Positions 21,060 to 33,290 of a stretch of 64,000 nucleotides of DNA are shown one piece after another (the first letter of the stretch is position 1; each line of letters begins with the position of its first letter). The DNA is from Rapana venosa (taxonomy: Eukaryota; Mollusca; Gastropoda; Neogastropoda; Muricidae), in the NCBI GenBank assembly GCA_028751875.1, contig CM054157.1, positions 50,976,123-51,040,122 on the forward strand, in the 5' to 3' direction. The position numbers and the translations under genes are program-made. A model generated the notes under the pieces. That model saw nothing but the letters and a program-made list of their open reading frames with translations, had not been told where the DNA came from and searched no databases.

Positions 21060-23510
21060 CTTGCTCCCCTTGGTATGAAAAAAACCGAAATCAACAAACG
21101 TTTTTTCCGAAAACAAAAAAAAACAAAGTCAAATCTTAACCCATTCAGAAAAAGACAACTACACTCTCCCAAGTTCTCTGGCAACATCCATAAAATCCTT
21201 TTTCCCTCATTAAAATCTCCTTGGATCGCAAAGACAACCTTCCCAAAACACCCCAGCCTGACTGAACTTCCATCCAAATTTTCTCCCTTTCTTTTCAGAC
21301 AAAATCGAAACATACGCCCAGACTGGATCAGACTAAATTTCAGCCCGCCTCTGATCCCCAGTTCACTGGCACCCCTCTTTTTCCCCTCCATCCCCAATAA
21401 AAAAAGAGATCATGACAATTCAAAGGGAAAATACTATAAAATCAGCGACCTTAAACCCCATACCTGCCCTGTTTTTCACAATGTTTTCCACAACTTAAAC
21501 CTAGGAAAAAAGGAAAGGTAAAGGGAGTCCCAAACCTAAAGGTTGGGGGCGGGGCGCAGAGACCTACTTCTCTGGGCCCATTTTAAAAGGGGGCCCCCCA
21601 TCCCTCTCCCTCGTTGCTTTCCCTTCCCTGCCCCTAAAGAGGCGGTACCCATTTCAGCGGGGTAACGGGGGGGAACGTATGAACCAGGCGCGAAAAGGGT
21701 CCCCCATCCAAGTGGTAACCACGCTCGCGCTGTTTTAACTTGGCGGGGGGGAAAGCGAGTGCTCCGACCATGAGTTTTCCCCTCCCGTCCAACCTTACTA
21801 ATCACTAAAATTTGTAAACTCATTTTTGGGGCAGGAAATTTTCCATCATTTTTAAAAACAGCAATAGTCACATCCACTGAAAAAGCAGACCTCAATCCCA
21901 ACTTTCTAAAGAATTAGGCCTGTCTAAAACTTACCCTTTGCTCTAAAGTACTAAAAAAAGTTTTTCTCAACCGCTAAACAGCCCCCTTCATTCCAATGAC
22001 TCCTCCCATTTTCAATCTGCCTATGCCCCAACCCCCAGCACCGAAACCCCCCAGCCACCTTTAGATCACTTCTGTTGCTTCTATGAGGAAAAAATCTCCC
22101 CCCTCACTCCGACTTATCTGCAGCTTTTTATACCAAATACTCATTTTTTCTTTCTCGCCTCCAAAAAAACGTTGGTATTACGGCACGCCCCCACCGGTTT
22201 ACTTCATACCTCACAGACCCTTCCAAAAGTTTTGTAAACAAAATTCAAAAAACCTTCAAAAGGAATGGGGGTCCCCAGGGATCAGCCTGGGCCCTTTCCT
22301 TTACTCTCTACACTGCTCCACTCTACAAATTTTAAAAAACAACCCCCTTTTGATCATCCTTTTTTGCCGAGATACCAGCTTCTGCAGTGTACGTTGAAAA
22401 ATTGCCCTTTCCCCCCTGACAAATATGTCCTACTGCCTTTTAAGACATCAAAAAAGGATACTCAGAACAAATTACAACTTAAGCCGATAAAACCCAAGCC
22501 CGCTCATTAAAGGGACCCCCATAAACTTCCTCTATCGCAAAAACTTCAAAAAATTCGGAATACCGTTCCTTTGTCCCCAAAATGTGAAGATTTTTTGGGG
22601 TATTCTTTTACACACACTCTCATGAAAAAATTCATCCCCAGACCTGCCCGTCTTGCTACTATCAATTACGGCGCAAAGCGCGATTTGCAAATATTGTCCA
22701 CTGATGCACTTCCAAACTTTCCCCCTCTCATTCCCTTTACGTTTAGGGTACTGTAATTCTCTTTTGGCTGGGCCCACCAGCACATCATCCACTCTCCCAA
22801 CGCATACAAAACTCTGCAGCTCGACTGGGCCTAAGAAAGAAAAAATCTGAAAACATCAATCCTCTTCGCGATTTTTCACGGGTGCCGTCTCACAAAGCTG
22901 GAGTATAAAAAAATGCCCTCTGTTTCAAAAGTCCCACAAATCCACCCTTTACTCTTAACTGCTTCACCGTACACTCCATCCCCTTCCCCTTCGTTCAGCC
23001 GAAAATACTTTGGCTTTTTGAACACTCAGATTCAAACAAACGACTGTTGGCCGTCGCTCCTTCTCTGTTTCTGGCCCATCCACCTGGAATGACCTCCCTC
23101 TTCCACTTCGCCAAAGCCTTCACTTGATACCCTTTTAAATCCAGTCTAAAACCCCCACTTTTTTCCTACCTGAGACATTCCCGGGCTACGTCCCTAATTT
23201 TAAAGCACTTTCACCTTCTAATGTTGTTTCGGAGGTGTGTGTTGGGTGGTGTGTGTGGGGGTGTGTTGTGTGTGTTGTGTTGGGGTGTGGTGTGGTGTGG
23301 TTGTTTGGGGTGGGTGTGTGTGTGCGGCGGCGTGCGTGCCCTACTCGCGCGCATGGTTTTGAAATCTGTTGTTTTATGTTTAAAGGTTGCAGCCTGTAAT
23401 ATTAGTGCAACTCCGATTTTTTTGTTTTTTTACAAGATTCAGCGCTATATAAATTTTTATATTTATTATTTTTATTTTATTATTTTCATTATTTTATTAT
23501 TTAACCTTTG
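21060..23510 (+). pseudogene. L2/CR1-like LINE remnant, split by a SINE
   Basis: The plus-strand order fits an L2-type LINE. First is an endonuclease to reverse-transcriptase linker with KFSPFLFRQNRNIRPDW (about 21274). Next is a reverse-transcriptase piece with GVPRDQPGPF (about 22266), a corrupted GVPQGSVLGP block. The C-terminal blocks YCNSLLAGP (about 22753) and SFSVSGPSTWNDLPL (about 23067) follow. The 3' end is TACAAGATTCAGCGCTATAT (about 23431) followed by ATT-rich sequence, typical for L2 tails. A GT-rich tract lies at 23235-23325. A family D SINE at 21515-21790 interrupts it. Many indels make it non-coding. The L2 assignment rests on C-terminal and tail motifs. Confidence 0.75.
21515..21790 (-). 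mobile_element. SINE family D, copy 1 (inside the L2-like LINE)
   Basis: It aligns by eye with copies near 25.6, 58.3 and 60.4 kb. Shared blocks are CTCTCCCTCGTTGCTTTCC, CCATCCAAGTGGTAACCACG and GGGGAAAGCGAGTGCTC, in that order on the plus strand. The head is on the minus strand. Homopolymer indels are frequent. Confidence 0.8.
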
Positions 23511-24128
23511 TAAATGAGTGCATTTATTCCAAGAAACAAAAGGGGTCATGGCTGAGGTATTTACAATAGACGAGAAAAATTGCTGGTTTGTCCGCTTTTA
23601 AGCGGAACTATTCCCCCACCCGAAGACTGGTTGGGGTGTAGGTGTTAGCTTTTTAGGGAAATGATAAAATAAATCCTGTTTAAGCAATAAAAACCAAAAA
23701 CTAAAACTAAAAAAACCCCCCTTTTCAACTTAATACAGAGCAAGTAATAGAAAGTCTGGTGTTAAAAAAGACAGGGGGGCTCGAGGTAGGGGCAGACAGT
23801 GGGGTAATCTGCCCTGCTGATGAACGCATACTACGGTACATTTCAGATGAAGAAGGTACACGGGTAAAGAAACAGGAAAAAACCCGTCTCAAAGCCAAGC
23901 CAAAAGGCTTCCTTTTGCCCAAACCCAGCTGCCAAACACTAGAAATTAAGACTGATAAACCTTTTAAAAATTAATGCAAAGACTAAATAGCTAGGTTATA
24001 TGAAAAAAATGAAGATAGGTGTCGGTGGTCAAAAGGGAACGCGCCTTCCCCGAAAGCGAAAAGTCCGAACGGAAGTGTGCGGTGGTTTAATCCCGTTTTT
24101 GGGCCCCAACTTTCCCCCCTTTTTTAAT
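23511..24128. other. No gene recognised
   Basis: A 71-residue open frame at 23759-23974 (plus) has a fairly normal composition (starts MLKKTGGLEVGADSG, later DEEGTRVKKQEKTRL), but I recognise no family and see no start context, splice signals or support. It is possibly a transposon fragment. Confidence 0.4.
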
Positions 24129-24400
24129 CATGAGTGGGGGTCTGGGCGCTGTTTTCGAGAACGATAACCGAGGGCGCTTGGTTACACAAATTTTTAGCGC
24201 ACGAAAAGAACCACGGGAGAGAGAGCTGTCCCGGAAAAAATTTTTGGGAAAAAAACCACTCTGATAGGAAAACAAATACTGATGCGACAGGGGAAAAAAA
24301 AAAAAAGGGTGGCGCTGCTCTTTGGCGACGGCTCTCCCCGGGGGGACAGCCCGAATTTTACGCAGAGAAACGCCGGACTTAAAGTGGTGTGAATAAAAAA
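24129..24400 (+). mobile_element. SINE family A body, copy 1
   Basis: Shares the order GAGTGGTGGTCTGGGCGCT-like start, GATAAACCGAGG-like block, AGCGCACGTAAAAGAACC-like block, CCACTCTGATAGG-AAACAAATA, a CGACGCGCTCTCC-like block and CAGAGAAA with copies at 47970-48260, 48425-48782 (minus) and 61905-62590. This copy has homopolymer errors. No tRNA head is visible. Confidence 0.8.
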
Positions 24401-25288
24401 ATAATCGTGTACCAAAAACATAAAAACAAAAATGACTGGTTGAAAACAAAAATTTTCCAAAAAACACCACCCGAAAAGATCGTAGCTTCCTTTCCCAAAT
24501 GAAGACAAAATGTTGAAATGCCAGTAGGCCCCCTCAGCTATTCATTTGGCTCCCAAAACCTGGACACAGAAAGAAGTGATGACAAGAGAATTTAAGCAGT
24601 TTTTTCCCGAGGGTGCCAGGGGTTTTCCCCACAAATAGAAAAACAAATGAAAACCACTGCACGAACTGGGAAAAAGAAAAAAACTTCGATAAAATAAAAA
24701 TAGGAAATTTAAAAGTGGCCATGGCTACGAAAAACCCAAAAACAAACCTCACGAAGACGTCTTAAGGGGAAGGGCCCAAAAAAGAAAAAAAGGGGAGACC
24801 ACCAGCTTCTCTCATTGGGAACATCCCGAACCCCTTTGGGCCGGAAAACCATGAATCACAGCAGGGGTACAGGGAAGATGGAGGAGCACATGGAAAGGAA
24901 GAAGGAAGAAGGATAAAGCCGGTGTCATGGAAACCCCGGCCCCAAAATCACCCCCGGGACCCCACAGGCAGGCGGTCAGGTCGGTGAGGGTGAACCACCG
25001 CTATTAAAGTAGGAGGCAAAATTCCCTTAAAAAGTCGAGTCTGGAGCCTAGGGACTGTTCTGTCAGCCCCCCTGCTCTACTCCAACCACTGGCCACCCCC
25101 ATCCATCCCTATGGTTGACATACTATATTATAAATATTTTGTAGTTTTAAAAAGTGCTTTTTCGGGAGCTTTCACGGTTGAAAGCAATTTTTGGGTAAAT
25201 GAGACAGATGGGAAATGAGTCAAAAGTATCTTGACTTGCCGAATTTTTTTCTTGTGTTCCCGGGGAAAAAAAAAGCGATGTGGAAATT
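24401..25288. other. No gene recognised
   Basis: AT- and purine-rich sequence with overlapping short open frames on both strands and no recognised motif. It falls in the homopolymer-distorted zone. Confidence 0.5.
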
Positions 25289-25347
25289 CAAAACACACAC
25301 ACACACCCACACACACACACACACACACAACACACACACACAACCAC
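25289..25347. repeat. (AC)n microsatellite
   Basis: Interrupted AC dinucleotide tract, followed by a run of G and later a C run at 25486-25504. Confidence 0.95.
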
Positions 25348-25559
25348 AGGGGGGGTGGGGGACGATGAGTTCATTCAAGACATCACACAATTGCCCAAAG
25401 GGTCCTCTTGTTTACTTGGGGTATTTTTTCTGTTCCCTGCAAGAGTGAGATTCATCATGGTAGATTTAATTTTTTCGTAGTGACTCCCCCCCCCCCCCCC
25501 CCCCATCCCCCCTCCCCCACCCCCCTTTATAGGGCATTCCGACTTTGGGGATAATTGGG

Positions 25560-25860
25560 TATAATAAAGGAAAGGGAGGGTCCCAAATAACCTTAAGGTC
25601 TAGGGGGGGGGGAGGGGTCAGAGACCTAATTTTCTAGGGCCACATATTGAGGGCGGGCCCCTCTCCTCCCTCGTTGCTTTCCTTCCCTGACCCAAAGAGG
25701 GCAGGTACCCTTTACATGGGGGGGAAAGGGGAACTGTACTGAACCAAGGGGGCCCCAAACGGTCACCCTCCAAAGGGGAACCACGCTCGAGCTGCTTTTA
25801 AATTGGCTGGGGGAAAGCGAGGCCCACCCCTGAGCTACCCGTCCCCTACTTTGGGGGATA
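25560..25860 (-). mobile_element. SINE family D, copy 2
   Basis: Same block order as the other family D copies: a GAGACCTAATTTTCTAGGGCC-like start, CTCGTTGCTTTCCTTCCCTG, GGTCACCCTCC, GAACCACGCTCGAGCTG, and GGGGAAAGCGAG near the head. Oriented head on minus. Confidence 0.82.
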
Positions 25861-25917
25861 CTTGGTATTAAATAATTAATCAAACGGTACAGAAAAGTAC
25901 CCTTCATGGGGAGCAGT

Positions 25918-26032
25918 GTGCTTGTGTTGTGTGTGTGTGTGTGGTGTGTGTTTTTGGTGGTTTTGGGTGTGGAGAGAGAGAGAAAAGAGAGAGAGAGAGA
26001 GAGAGGAAGAGAGAGAGAGGAGAAGAGAAATT
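25918..26032. repeat. (GT)n and (GA)n compound microsatellite
   Basis: A GT-rich tract followed by an interrupted GA tract. Confidence 0.9.
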
Positions 26033-28169
26033 AAAATTTTAAAATTTAAAATTTTTTATTGAACACGCTTGGGGCCCCAATTCAAATGCAAGGGGAGATG
26101 GGGTGTATGTGCTTATCAACAAATTTTACAAAATTTTAAAGTAAAGCAAAAATACACATTAGACAAAATCCCTTTACACTGAAAGCATTGATAATAATCT
26201 AAATGAAAAAAGTTCTCCCTTATCTTTTTCTTTTAACCGCATGGAACAAAAAATTTTGCTGCTGCATTGCACGATGTTTTTAATGTGCCTGAAGAAGAAA
26301 AGGAAAACACGTTAATAAAATCTTTTCAGGAAAAAGTTCGGAGATCTGCATATATGAACAAATGTATTGAGATGGTACTCATCTTCAAAAACATTTCTGC
26401 ACAAAAAACGTTTTTATCTTGGTGTTTTGCTTTTTCTTTAAAATTATTTTCAAGGGGAAAAACTTAGTCTGGCCTGTGACAGGGCAACTCTGAAACAATA
26501 AATTCGATTTTTCCCCGAACAATTCTTTTTCAAAAAAAATCTTAAAAGATCTATATGTCTCATATCATTACTCTTTCCAGAACCAACCACTCCCGAATAA
26601 CATATCAATAATCTTGCTTGAAAACTCTAAAAAAATCCTAATATTTCCAACATCCCGTTGTACCAAAAAAATATAAACCCCGAAATACACAACAGTTCCC
26701 TTATACCGTTACTCAACATTTCTTACCATTTTTATCTAGGTTTTAATTGCATTTCATAAACCTGTCGAGGCAACCCTTTATGGCTATCTGAGTATTTTAA
26801 CCCTACTTTTGCACAAATCAAAAATTTACATGTAAGGGGATCTTTCTACTTTCCCCTATACCATTTTGTTGGTGTTTTCACAGGAACTCCAGAAAACGCT
26901 TACAAAACCCTCAGATGTATTTTTTCTAAAGATTGTAAACGATTTAAACCCCAAAATTCAGATGCTAATAATTGGGTTTTTAATTTTTTTTATCAAAGAC
27001 TTTGAATTAACCTGGGAAGATTATCCTTGTTTTTTTGAAAAGGGTCGAAATTTGACTTATTGTGCTTTTTTTCCTTTTAAACCCAAAAAAAACAGTACCC
27101 ACCCAGCTAAGCTTTGTTTAAAAACATCCCCAATAAAATATTTATTTCGACTTCTAATTTTGATTTCCCAAAAACCATTCCTCTCCCCACCCAAGATCCT
27201 CCTTTTCTAAAGACCACACTTTGGGTTTTTTCTTTAGATTTTTAATTCATATCTACACAACAGGTTTGGAGTAATTCAACATTCGCAAAACTTTAAAAAG
27301 TCAAAATAAAAAAACATCTCTGCAAAAAACAAAAAACGCCTTTAAAACCTTAACGTTTTAAAACCCTGTCTTCCCTTTTGAGACATATTTTTGTATTTGG
27401 AAAAATTCCAAACAAGGTAGGCTCAAACCACCCTTGAGAACCCCTAGGGGGCCCAAAAATTGTTTCAAGGGGTTAAGTGAAAAAACCTTTTTGGGGGGGG
27501 GTTTTTTGTTTTTTGGGGGGGGGGGGTTTTTGGTTTTGGGTTTTTTGTTTATTTTTTTTTTTTGGAGGGGGGTTTTTGGGGTAAGTTAGAAAAAAAAGAA
27601 ATTGGGAAAAAATTTTGGGGGGGAAAATTTTTTTAAAAGGGGGGGGGGGTTGTTATTTTGTTTGGTTTTTTTTGGGGACCCAGCATACTGTCTAAATTTC
27701 TGAGTCAGCCCAGTCCTCACTAGCTTCCACTTTCGCTATTTTCTAAAATATTTGTTTTTTTACCTGACCTGGATATGGCCAGATTGATTTCAACAACGCT
27801 TTTTTTGATCTTTGGTGTCAAAATTCCTGCACCGAGTCGAGAATATCTTTTTGAGTATTCTTTTTCTATCGTCTTTAGGGGCCTTTCTGTGTCGTCTTTG
27901 TCTTTGACAGTAGGAATGTTCGGGCCCAACCTGTTTTGTCTTCACATTGTCCACTTGCGTGCTGTTATGCTTTGTTTGGAAATATGTCTGGTTGAATATC
28001 CCCCTTTTGATGTTCTGAATGGGGTAATTGCTGGGGGTTTTAAAAAAATGGCCGTTTTTATATTTTAGTATTTTTCCCTGGTGAGTGTTTTTTTGCATGC
28101 CACTGTTGACCAATACCTGGGCAACTGTTCTGAATGGTGGCGTACATACCCCTACGACCAGCATGCGTT
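26033..28169. other. No gene recognised; AT-rich, homopolymer-distorted
   Basis: Contains open frames of 60-120 codons on both strands (for example 26866-27210 plus and 27790-28164 minus) with biased Lys, Asn and Phe composition and no recognised domain. A G/T-rich patch lies at 27490-27670. A decayed transposon is possible, but I cannot name one. Confidence 0.45.
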
Positions 28170-28199
28170 GTCCCTGGAGTCAGGGGCATCCTGTCTTTT

Positions 28200-28740
28200 T
28201 CCCCTGGCCAAAAGATCCCAGCAGGGGGGTGTCTTCCTCTTCCGCTGCCCTTCGTCCTTCAGGCCCCCGGGGTGTCCCTTCCCCCTTCCCTTCTCCGTAG
28301 TCCTTCGCAGCAGGGGGGGCGGGGCTTCCTCTTTCCCTCTGTCCTTCGGCCTTCGCAGCAGGGGGGGCTCTTCCTCTCCCTCTTGCTCTTCGTCCTTCGC
28401 AGCAGGGGGGCGTCCCTCTTCCCTCTGCTCCTTCGTCCTTCAGTAGCAGGGGCGCGTCTTCCTTTCCCCTTCCCTTCGTCCTTCTAGCAGGGGGGGTGTC
28501 TTTTTCCCCCCTCTACCCTTCGTCCTTTACAAGGGGCGGGGTCTTCTTCTCCCCCTCTGCTCCTTGGCCTCAGCAGCAGGGGGCGGGTCTTCTTTCTCCT
28601 GCTCTCCCTTTGTCTTCAGCACAGGGGGGTTCTTTCTTTTTCCGTCTGCTCCTTGTCCCTTTAGCAGCAGGGGGAGGGGGGGGAGGAGGACACCTGTCCC
28701 TTTTTGTCCTCTTTTTTTGCCCTTCCAGCAAGTGAATGCC
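28200..28740. repeat. GC-rich minisatellite, unit about 45 bp
   Basis: About eleven irregular copies of a unit containing CCTTCGCAGCAGGGGGG followed by a C/T-rich half (TCTTCCTCTCCCTCTGCTC). Anchor positions near 28301, 28349, 28393 and 28436 give spacings of 48, 44 and 43 bp. Serine/proline-rich open frames here come from the C/T-rich half. Confidence 0.88.
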
Positions 28741-31612
28741 ATGACCCAAGATCTGTTCCCGGGGTTTAAAGGTTTTTCCCCCCACTGCTGAGACCGGATG
28801 TTCCCCTGGCCCTACCTTTGGCAAACATTTTTAAAAGGGGGCGGGGATTTATTTAGCATCCTCTTTTTCAGATGGCTTTTGCCCCGGCCCCTACCTGGTC
28901 ACCCTACGCTTCCCACCCCCAGATTCCCCGGAGCAATGTGGCCTTCCCGCCCTCAAAAAGTTGCTGACCTCTGTTTTTGGAATTGGGGTGGGTTTTGGGT
29001 TTGAATCTGTGCCCGGCTGTTTAGTGACTCTCTTTTCCCCTGAGCCCATTTAAGAAGACGCCGTTTGCCGGGGCTCGTGAAAACCACCTGGCTTCTGTGG
29101 AAAGAAAGGGTTTGGGTCAATTAGGGGGAATTCCTGGGCCCCGGTTTTGGGGCCCCCCCCATCGAAAAATGGCAAAAGGGCGGGGGGTTGTTGACCCTGC
29201 TGTTTTGGTTTGGGGGTGGCCCCCCGGGGGGGAGGGAGGGGGAAGTTTTTTAAATATGTTCCTTTTTTGTTTCTTTTTTTTTCCCCGTTTTAAATTTTTT
29301 CTTATTTTTCCCTTAAGTAAATTTTTTTGTTTCCCCTTTTACAAATTTGCCCCGAAATGAAAACCTGATTTTTTGGTCCTTTCCCTTACTTCAACCTTCC
29401 TGGGAAATTTTAAAGTCTTCCACAGTTTTCCTCCCAAATTTTATTCAAGTTTTTGGTTTGCTGGAAAACTGTTCCCTTCAAAATTCCTTCAAAAAACAAG
29501 GGGAATTTTTTTAACCAAATTTGCGCTTCCCAGCATAATTTGGCAAGGGGGTCAAACCACTCCACAATAGCTTCCCGTCATCTTGAAGCTCAAGACATCC
29601 TCAGCATTTTTTTTGTGTGCCTTTCTTCACTTCAACCATTTCCGAGGATTGTGGGAAATTTTCTTCCGACAAGAAATTTCTTTTCCAAAGTTCTTTTAAA
29701 TTTTTGTTGTGTTTAGTGGAAGCTGTTCATCAGCTTGCAAATCTCCTTTAAAACAACTGAAGAATTTTGGTTCTTCAAGAAAAAATTCATGTCAAAACTT
29801 CGCGCAGTCAGTGGGAGGGATAAAAGAGCAGAGGAAAGGTATGGCAATGCACACACTGAAAGCGAGCAAATCATTTTGCCCCCTGACCTGACACTTTGCC
29901 TAGGCTGCACGGAAAAGGTGAAACTTTTCCTTTCCCCGGGTTGACAGCAGGGCCCTAACCCCCCCAGAGGTTAAAAATAGCTTGTAGTCAAACGGGTTGA
30001 AAAATTTAAAAAATTTTATTTTACAAATATCTATAGTACCGTTAAATTTACAAGTCAAATTTTTTCCGGGAAGTCGCTTCACGGATTCACCTGTATGCAA
30101 ACTTTTTCTGATTGGCCTGGTATTTTCCTTGAAAAATTTTTTTAAAATGTGAAGCGATTGAAAAGCAGCTTTTTGTTGACACCGCTACTCCGATCCGAGA
30201 AGAGAGAGAGAGAGAGAGAAGGGAAGGAAAAGAGGGAAAAGGGAGAGAGAGAGAGAAGTAGGGGGGAGGGGGGGCAGAGCAGACAGAGAAGAGAGGCAAA
30301 AAAAAAAGTGTGGGTTTCATCTTATCCCATGTCGCCCACACCCAAAGTCCTTTTCACTTTTTTGATTAAGTCCCCGCGGGGGATATCCGATTTAAGGGAC
30401 TGTGGTCGAAATTATCCCCCTTGGCGCCCCGGGCCCACTAAAAAAAATACAGTTGTTTAAGCAAAAGGCGCATAAAGCATAATGACTGGAAACCCTACGT
30501 AACAATTTTATCCCCTCACGCTGGGTCCCTGTGCATTATTCATGAGACTCACCCCAAAAAGCAGTTGTTAAAGTGAAAGTATTTGGATAGTACTGGGCAG
30601 AACCTTCACTACTACCCACAACAGCAGAAGCAACAGCAACACAAAAACAGCAGCAGAAATTTCGACACCCCCTTCATTGAGGGTGGCCGATAAAAGCCCG
30701 GGCTACAACCCGAATGAAACACTCCAGGGAAACTTTACCTGAGCTACGGGTACTTTTGCTATTTGGTTTACAGTTTTCCTTAGTATCCTTATTGTTTTTT
30801 TACATGTCAGGATAAAAAACATTTCGAAAGCAAATAAGTCTTTTGTTTTTTTTTTTGTTTTTTTTTGGGTTTTATTACAGTTCCAAAAAGAATGGGCTAA
30901 ATTTTCAAGGGGGGGCAAGATTTCTGTCCCCTTTCTCTGTGACTAAATTTTTTTATTTTTAAAACTCTTTAGGGTGGTTGGGGGCACGCTTTGTAATTTT
31001 TAGGAATGCCTTGAGCAAGCGAATATTTTTTGACCCCATACCTTTTCAGGTTGTAGTGAAATTTGTACAAAAAAAATAAAGTTTAACGGTGCTTAAGTTG
31101 GCTCCATTTTGCAGTTCAACATTTGCCCTCTTTCCAACAAAGTTTCGAATTAACTAAGGGGTTTTGTCTGCAGCTGAGCTTCATTAAACGATGGTTGGCC
31201 CAGTAATGATTCAGTAGGCCTAATGATTTTCCGGCGCTCATTTCCAAAAATTTACCCCTCCTTACCAAAGACAAACCCTTTGTCCCTTTTTCCCTTCATT
31301 TATGCAGGCCCCTTATTTTTGTTTTTGTTCCTTGATACAGAGGTTCCAATGGGAGTTTTTTGCGCATGTAGCGACATTTTTTCCCACCATTAGGGTTTTA
31401 ACATTCCGACGTCGGAAATTATGGGTACGTTTGGTTTTGGGGAACCCACGAAACCCGACACGAATTACATCTTTTTGCTGTTTGGCCAGCTTGTGTTCAT
31501 TGTTTGATGTCATGATCAGTCAGCCATTGTTGGGAAAACTGGAGCGACAAAGTGAGCCGTTCTTGGAGTACTTAAATGCTCGGTTTTGTTTCGTATTGTT
31601 ATTTTAATAACC
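28741..31612. other. No gene recognised
   Basis: Mixed sequence with homopolymer distortion until about 31 kb and a GA microsatellite at about 30199-30290. A 69-residue plus frame at 29735-29944 (starts MQISFKTTEEFWFFKKKF) and a 101-residue plus frame at 31302-31607 look somewhat protein-like, but I recognise neither. No splice or promoter evidence supports them. Confidence 0.4.
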
Positions 31613-31972
31613 TTTCAGGCTTTGAGAAATACAAAGGCGCGCACCAGACGGGTTTTGCCCACCTTTAAAGAAGCCGCATTCCGACGTGGGGAATGCGTGC
31701 TGGGTATGTTCGTGTTTCCGTAACCCACCGAATGTTGACATGAATAATGGGATCTTTAACGTGCATATCAAGATATTTTGCAGGCATAGGCTATGTACAC
31801 GATGGGAATTATGGCACTGGCTGGTCTGTAGGCCTACTTGACGTTGACCTGGGAGATTGTAAAAATTCCCGCTCTTAAATCACCAGATGCAACCGAGATT
31901 CGAATCCACAACTTCATGGACCCGTGGGATTGAAGTCGAACGGTCTTAACCACTTGGCTATAGCGTCCGTAT
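31613..31972 (-). mobile_element. tRNA-derived SINE, family C
   Basis: On the minus strand, TAGCCAAGTGG matches the box A consensus and GGATTCGAATCTC matches box B at about tRNA spacing, starting near 31970. The body includes CACGTTAAAGATCCCATTAT, and the 3' end holds GTCGGAATGCGGC, a block also seen near 40.2 and 49.3 kb. Length is about 360 bp. It is not a functional tRNA because the body continues directly and the arms do not pair fully. Confidence 0.85.
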
Positions 31973-32184
31973 CACACAGAATATGTTTTACGGGACAGGT
32001 CAGAAAAAAAGTCGCACGTTTTTTCGTTCCTGGGCTTATGCTCCAAAGTTCACCAATGCCGATATTGTTATGTATAGGACCGTTTACCCACCATTGAAGT
32101 TGCCGCATACCGATGTCTACACACACCTGTGTGCATGCTTTAAAAAAAAAAAAAGTCATCCACTCATACAAGCAGGAAATACAC

Positions 32185-32435
32185 TTCCAAAAGCGAACGG
32201 GTTTTAACGAGAGCTTAAGATGTTCCGTGTGCGTTTGTGTTCGGGGCCTCGGGTTATAGTTTCATCCGAAAGACTTCCGTGGGAGTGGAGTTGGTAGTGA
32301 TAATTCCAGGAGGAAATCCTCTCGAGCACGAAATGGCCTACTCTTCCAAAAGCGGAACGGGTTTTAGCGTGTGCGTAAGATGTTCCTTGTGCGTTCGTAC
32401 TGGGGACCTCGGTTTATAGTCTCATCCCAAAGACT
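32185..32435 (-). mobile_element. SINE family B, two partial copies in tandem
   Basis: Two copies about 145 bp apart carry AACGGGTTTTA, AAGATGTTCC, GTGCGTTTGTGTTCGGG-like and CTCATCCCAAAGACTT-like blocks (as seen on plus). The first copy ends in GTGGGAGTGGAGTTGG and the second in a G run with AGCTGGTATTG. Confidence 0.75.
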
Positions 32436-32904
32436 TTGGGGTTGGGGGGGGGGGGGGGGGGGAGCTGGTATTGAAAACTCCTCTGGAAGGGGTGTCTCAG
32501 AGGTGGCTTGAGCCCCCTGCAGAATGTAAGGTCTAGTAATAGCATTCAGTGAGTGCCTACATGATTTTCGGGGCATCTGCGTGATACCCCCTCCTCCCCT
32601 TTCCTGCCAACATAGGCCTACATGTATGATGGCTGCAGAAAATGATGATTCAGGTGAAATGCTGTATACTCCATATCAGTATTCAGTGCCTTGCGGAAAT
32701 TGACGGGCATTTTTTTTTTTTGAGGGTGGGGTGGGGTGTCAGATTTTCAGTTTTTCCATCGTGCAACTACAAGTTGATAGAATCACATCTTGTAGGCTAA
32801 CAAACTGACGGGCATAAGCAGTAACCTTGTCCATGCATTTGGTGGAACACCTGAGTAGGTTTCATGGCCGATGGGCATATTTTCAACAAGAAAAATGGTG
32901 TGTG

Positions 32905-32963
32905 TGTGTTATGTTCTTCAGTTTAACGTCCTTCCACCGAAAAGAGCTATCAGACGGTTAAGA

Positions 32964-33001
<38 letters not shown>

Positions 33002-33130
33002 TGTATGCGCGTGCATGTGTATGTGTGAGTGTGTATGCGAGTGTGTATACGTGCGTGCGTGTATGTGTGTGTGTGTATGTATGAGTGTATGTGCGTGTAT
33101 GTATGAGTGTGTGTGTGAATGAGTGAGTGA
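32905..33130. repeat. Recurrent 3' module, copy 2 (minus), plus a long GT tract
   Basis: At 32909-32960 the minus strand reads a CGTCTGATAGCTC ... GACGTTAAACTGAAGAAC form of the module. A GT/GTAT microsatellite adjoins its 5' side (32965-33130). Confidence 0.8.
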
Positions 33131-33163
33131 GTGTGGTTATATCAGTGAAATTGTGGGCGTTTG

Positions 33164-33248
33164 TGAGTAAATAAGTAAGTCTTCAATTTTAACGTCTTTC
33201 CACTTTAAGTGATACCAGACGGCCCTAAAATAGGAGACTGAGTGAAAG

Positions 33249-33290
<42 letters not shown>

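Noticed and set aside
31302..31607. 101-codon plus frame with an overlapping minus frame
   Set aside because: No family recognised, no supporting context; kept only as a note in the region entry.
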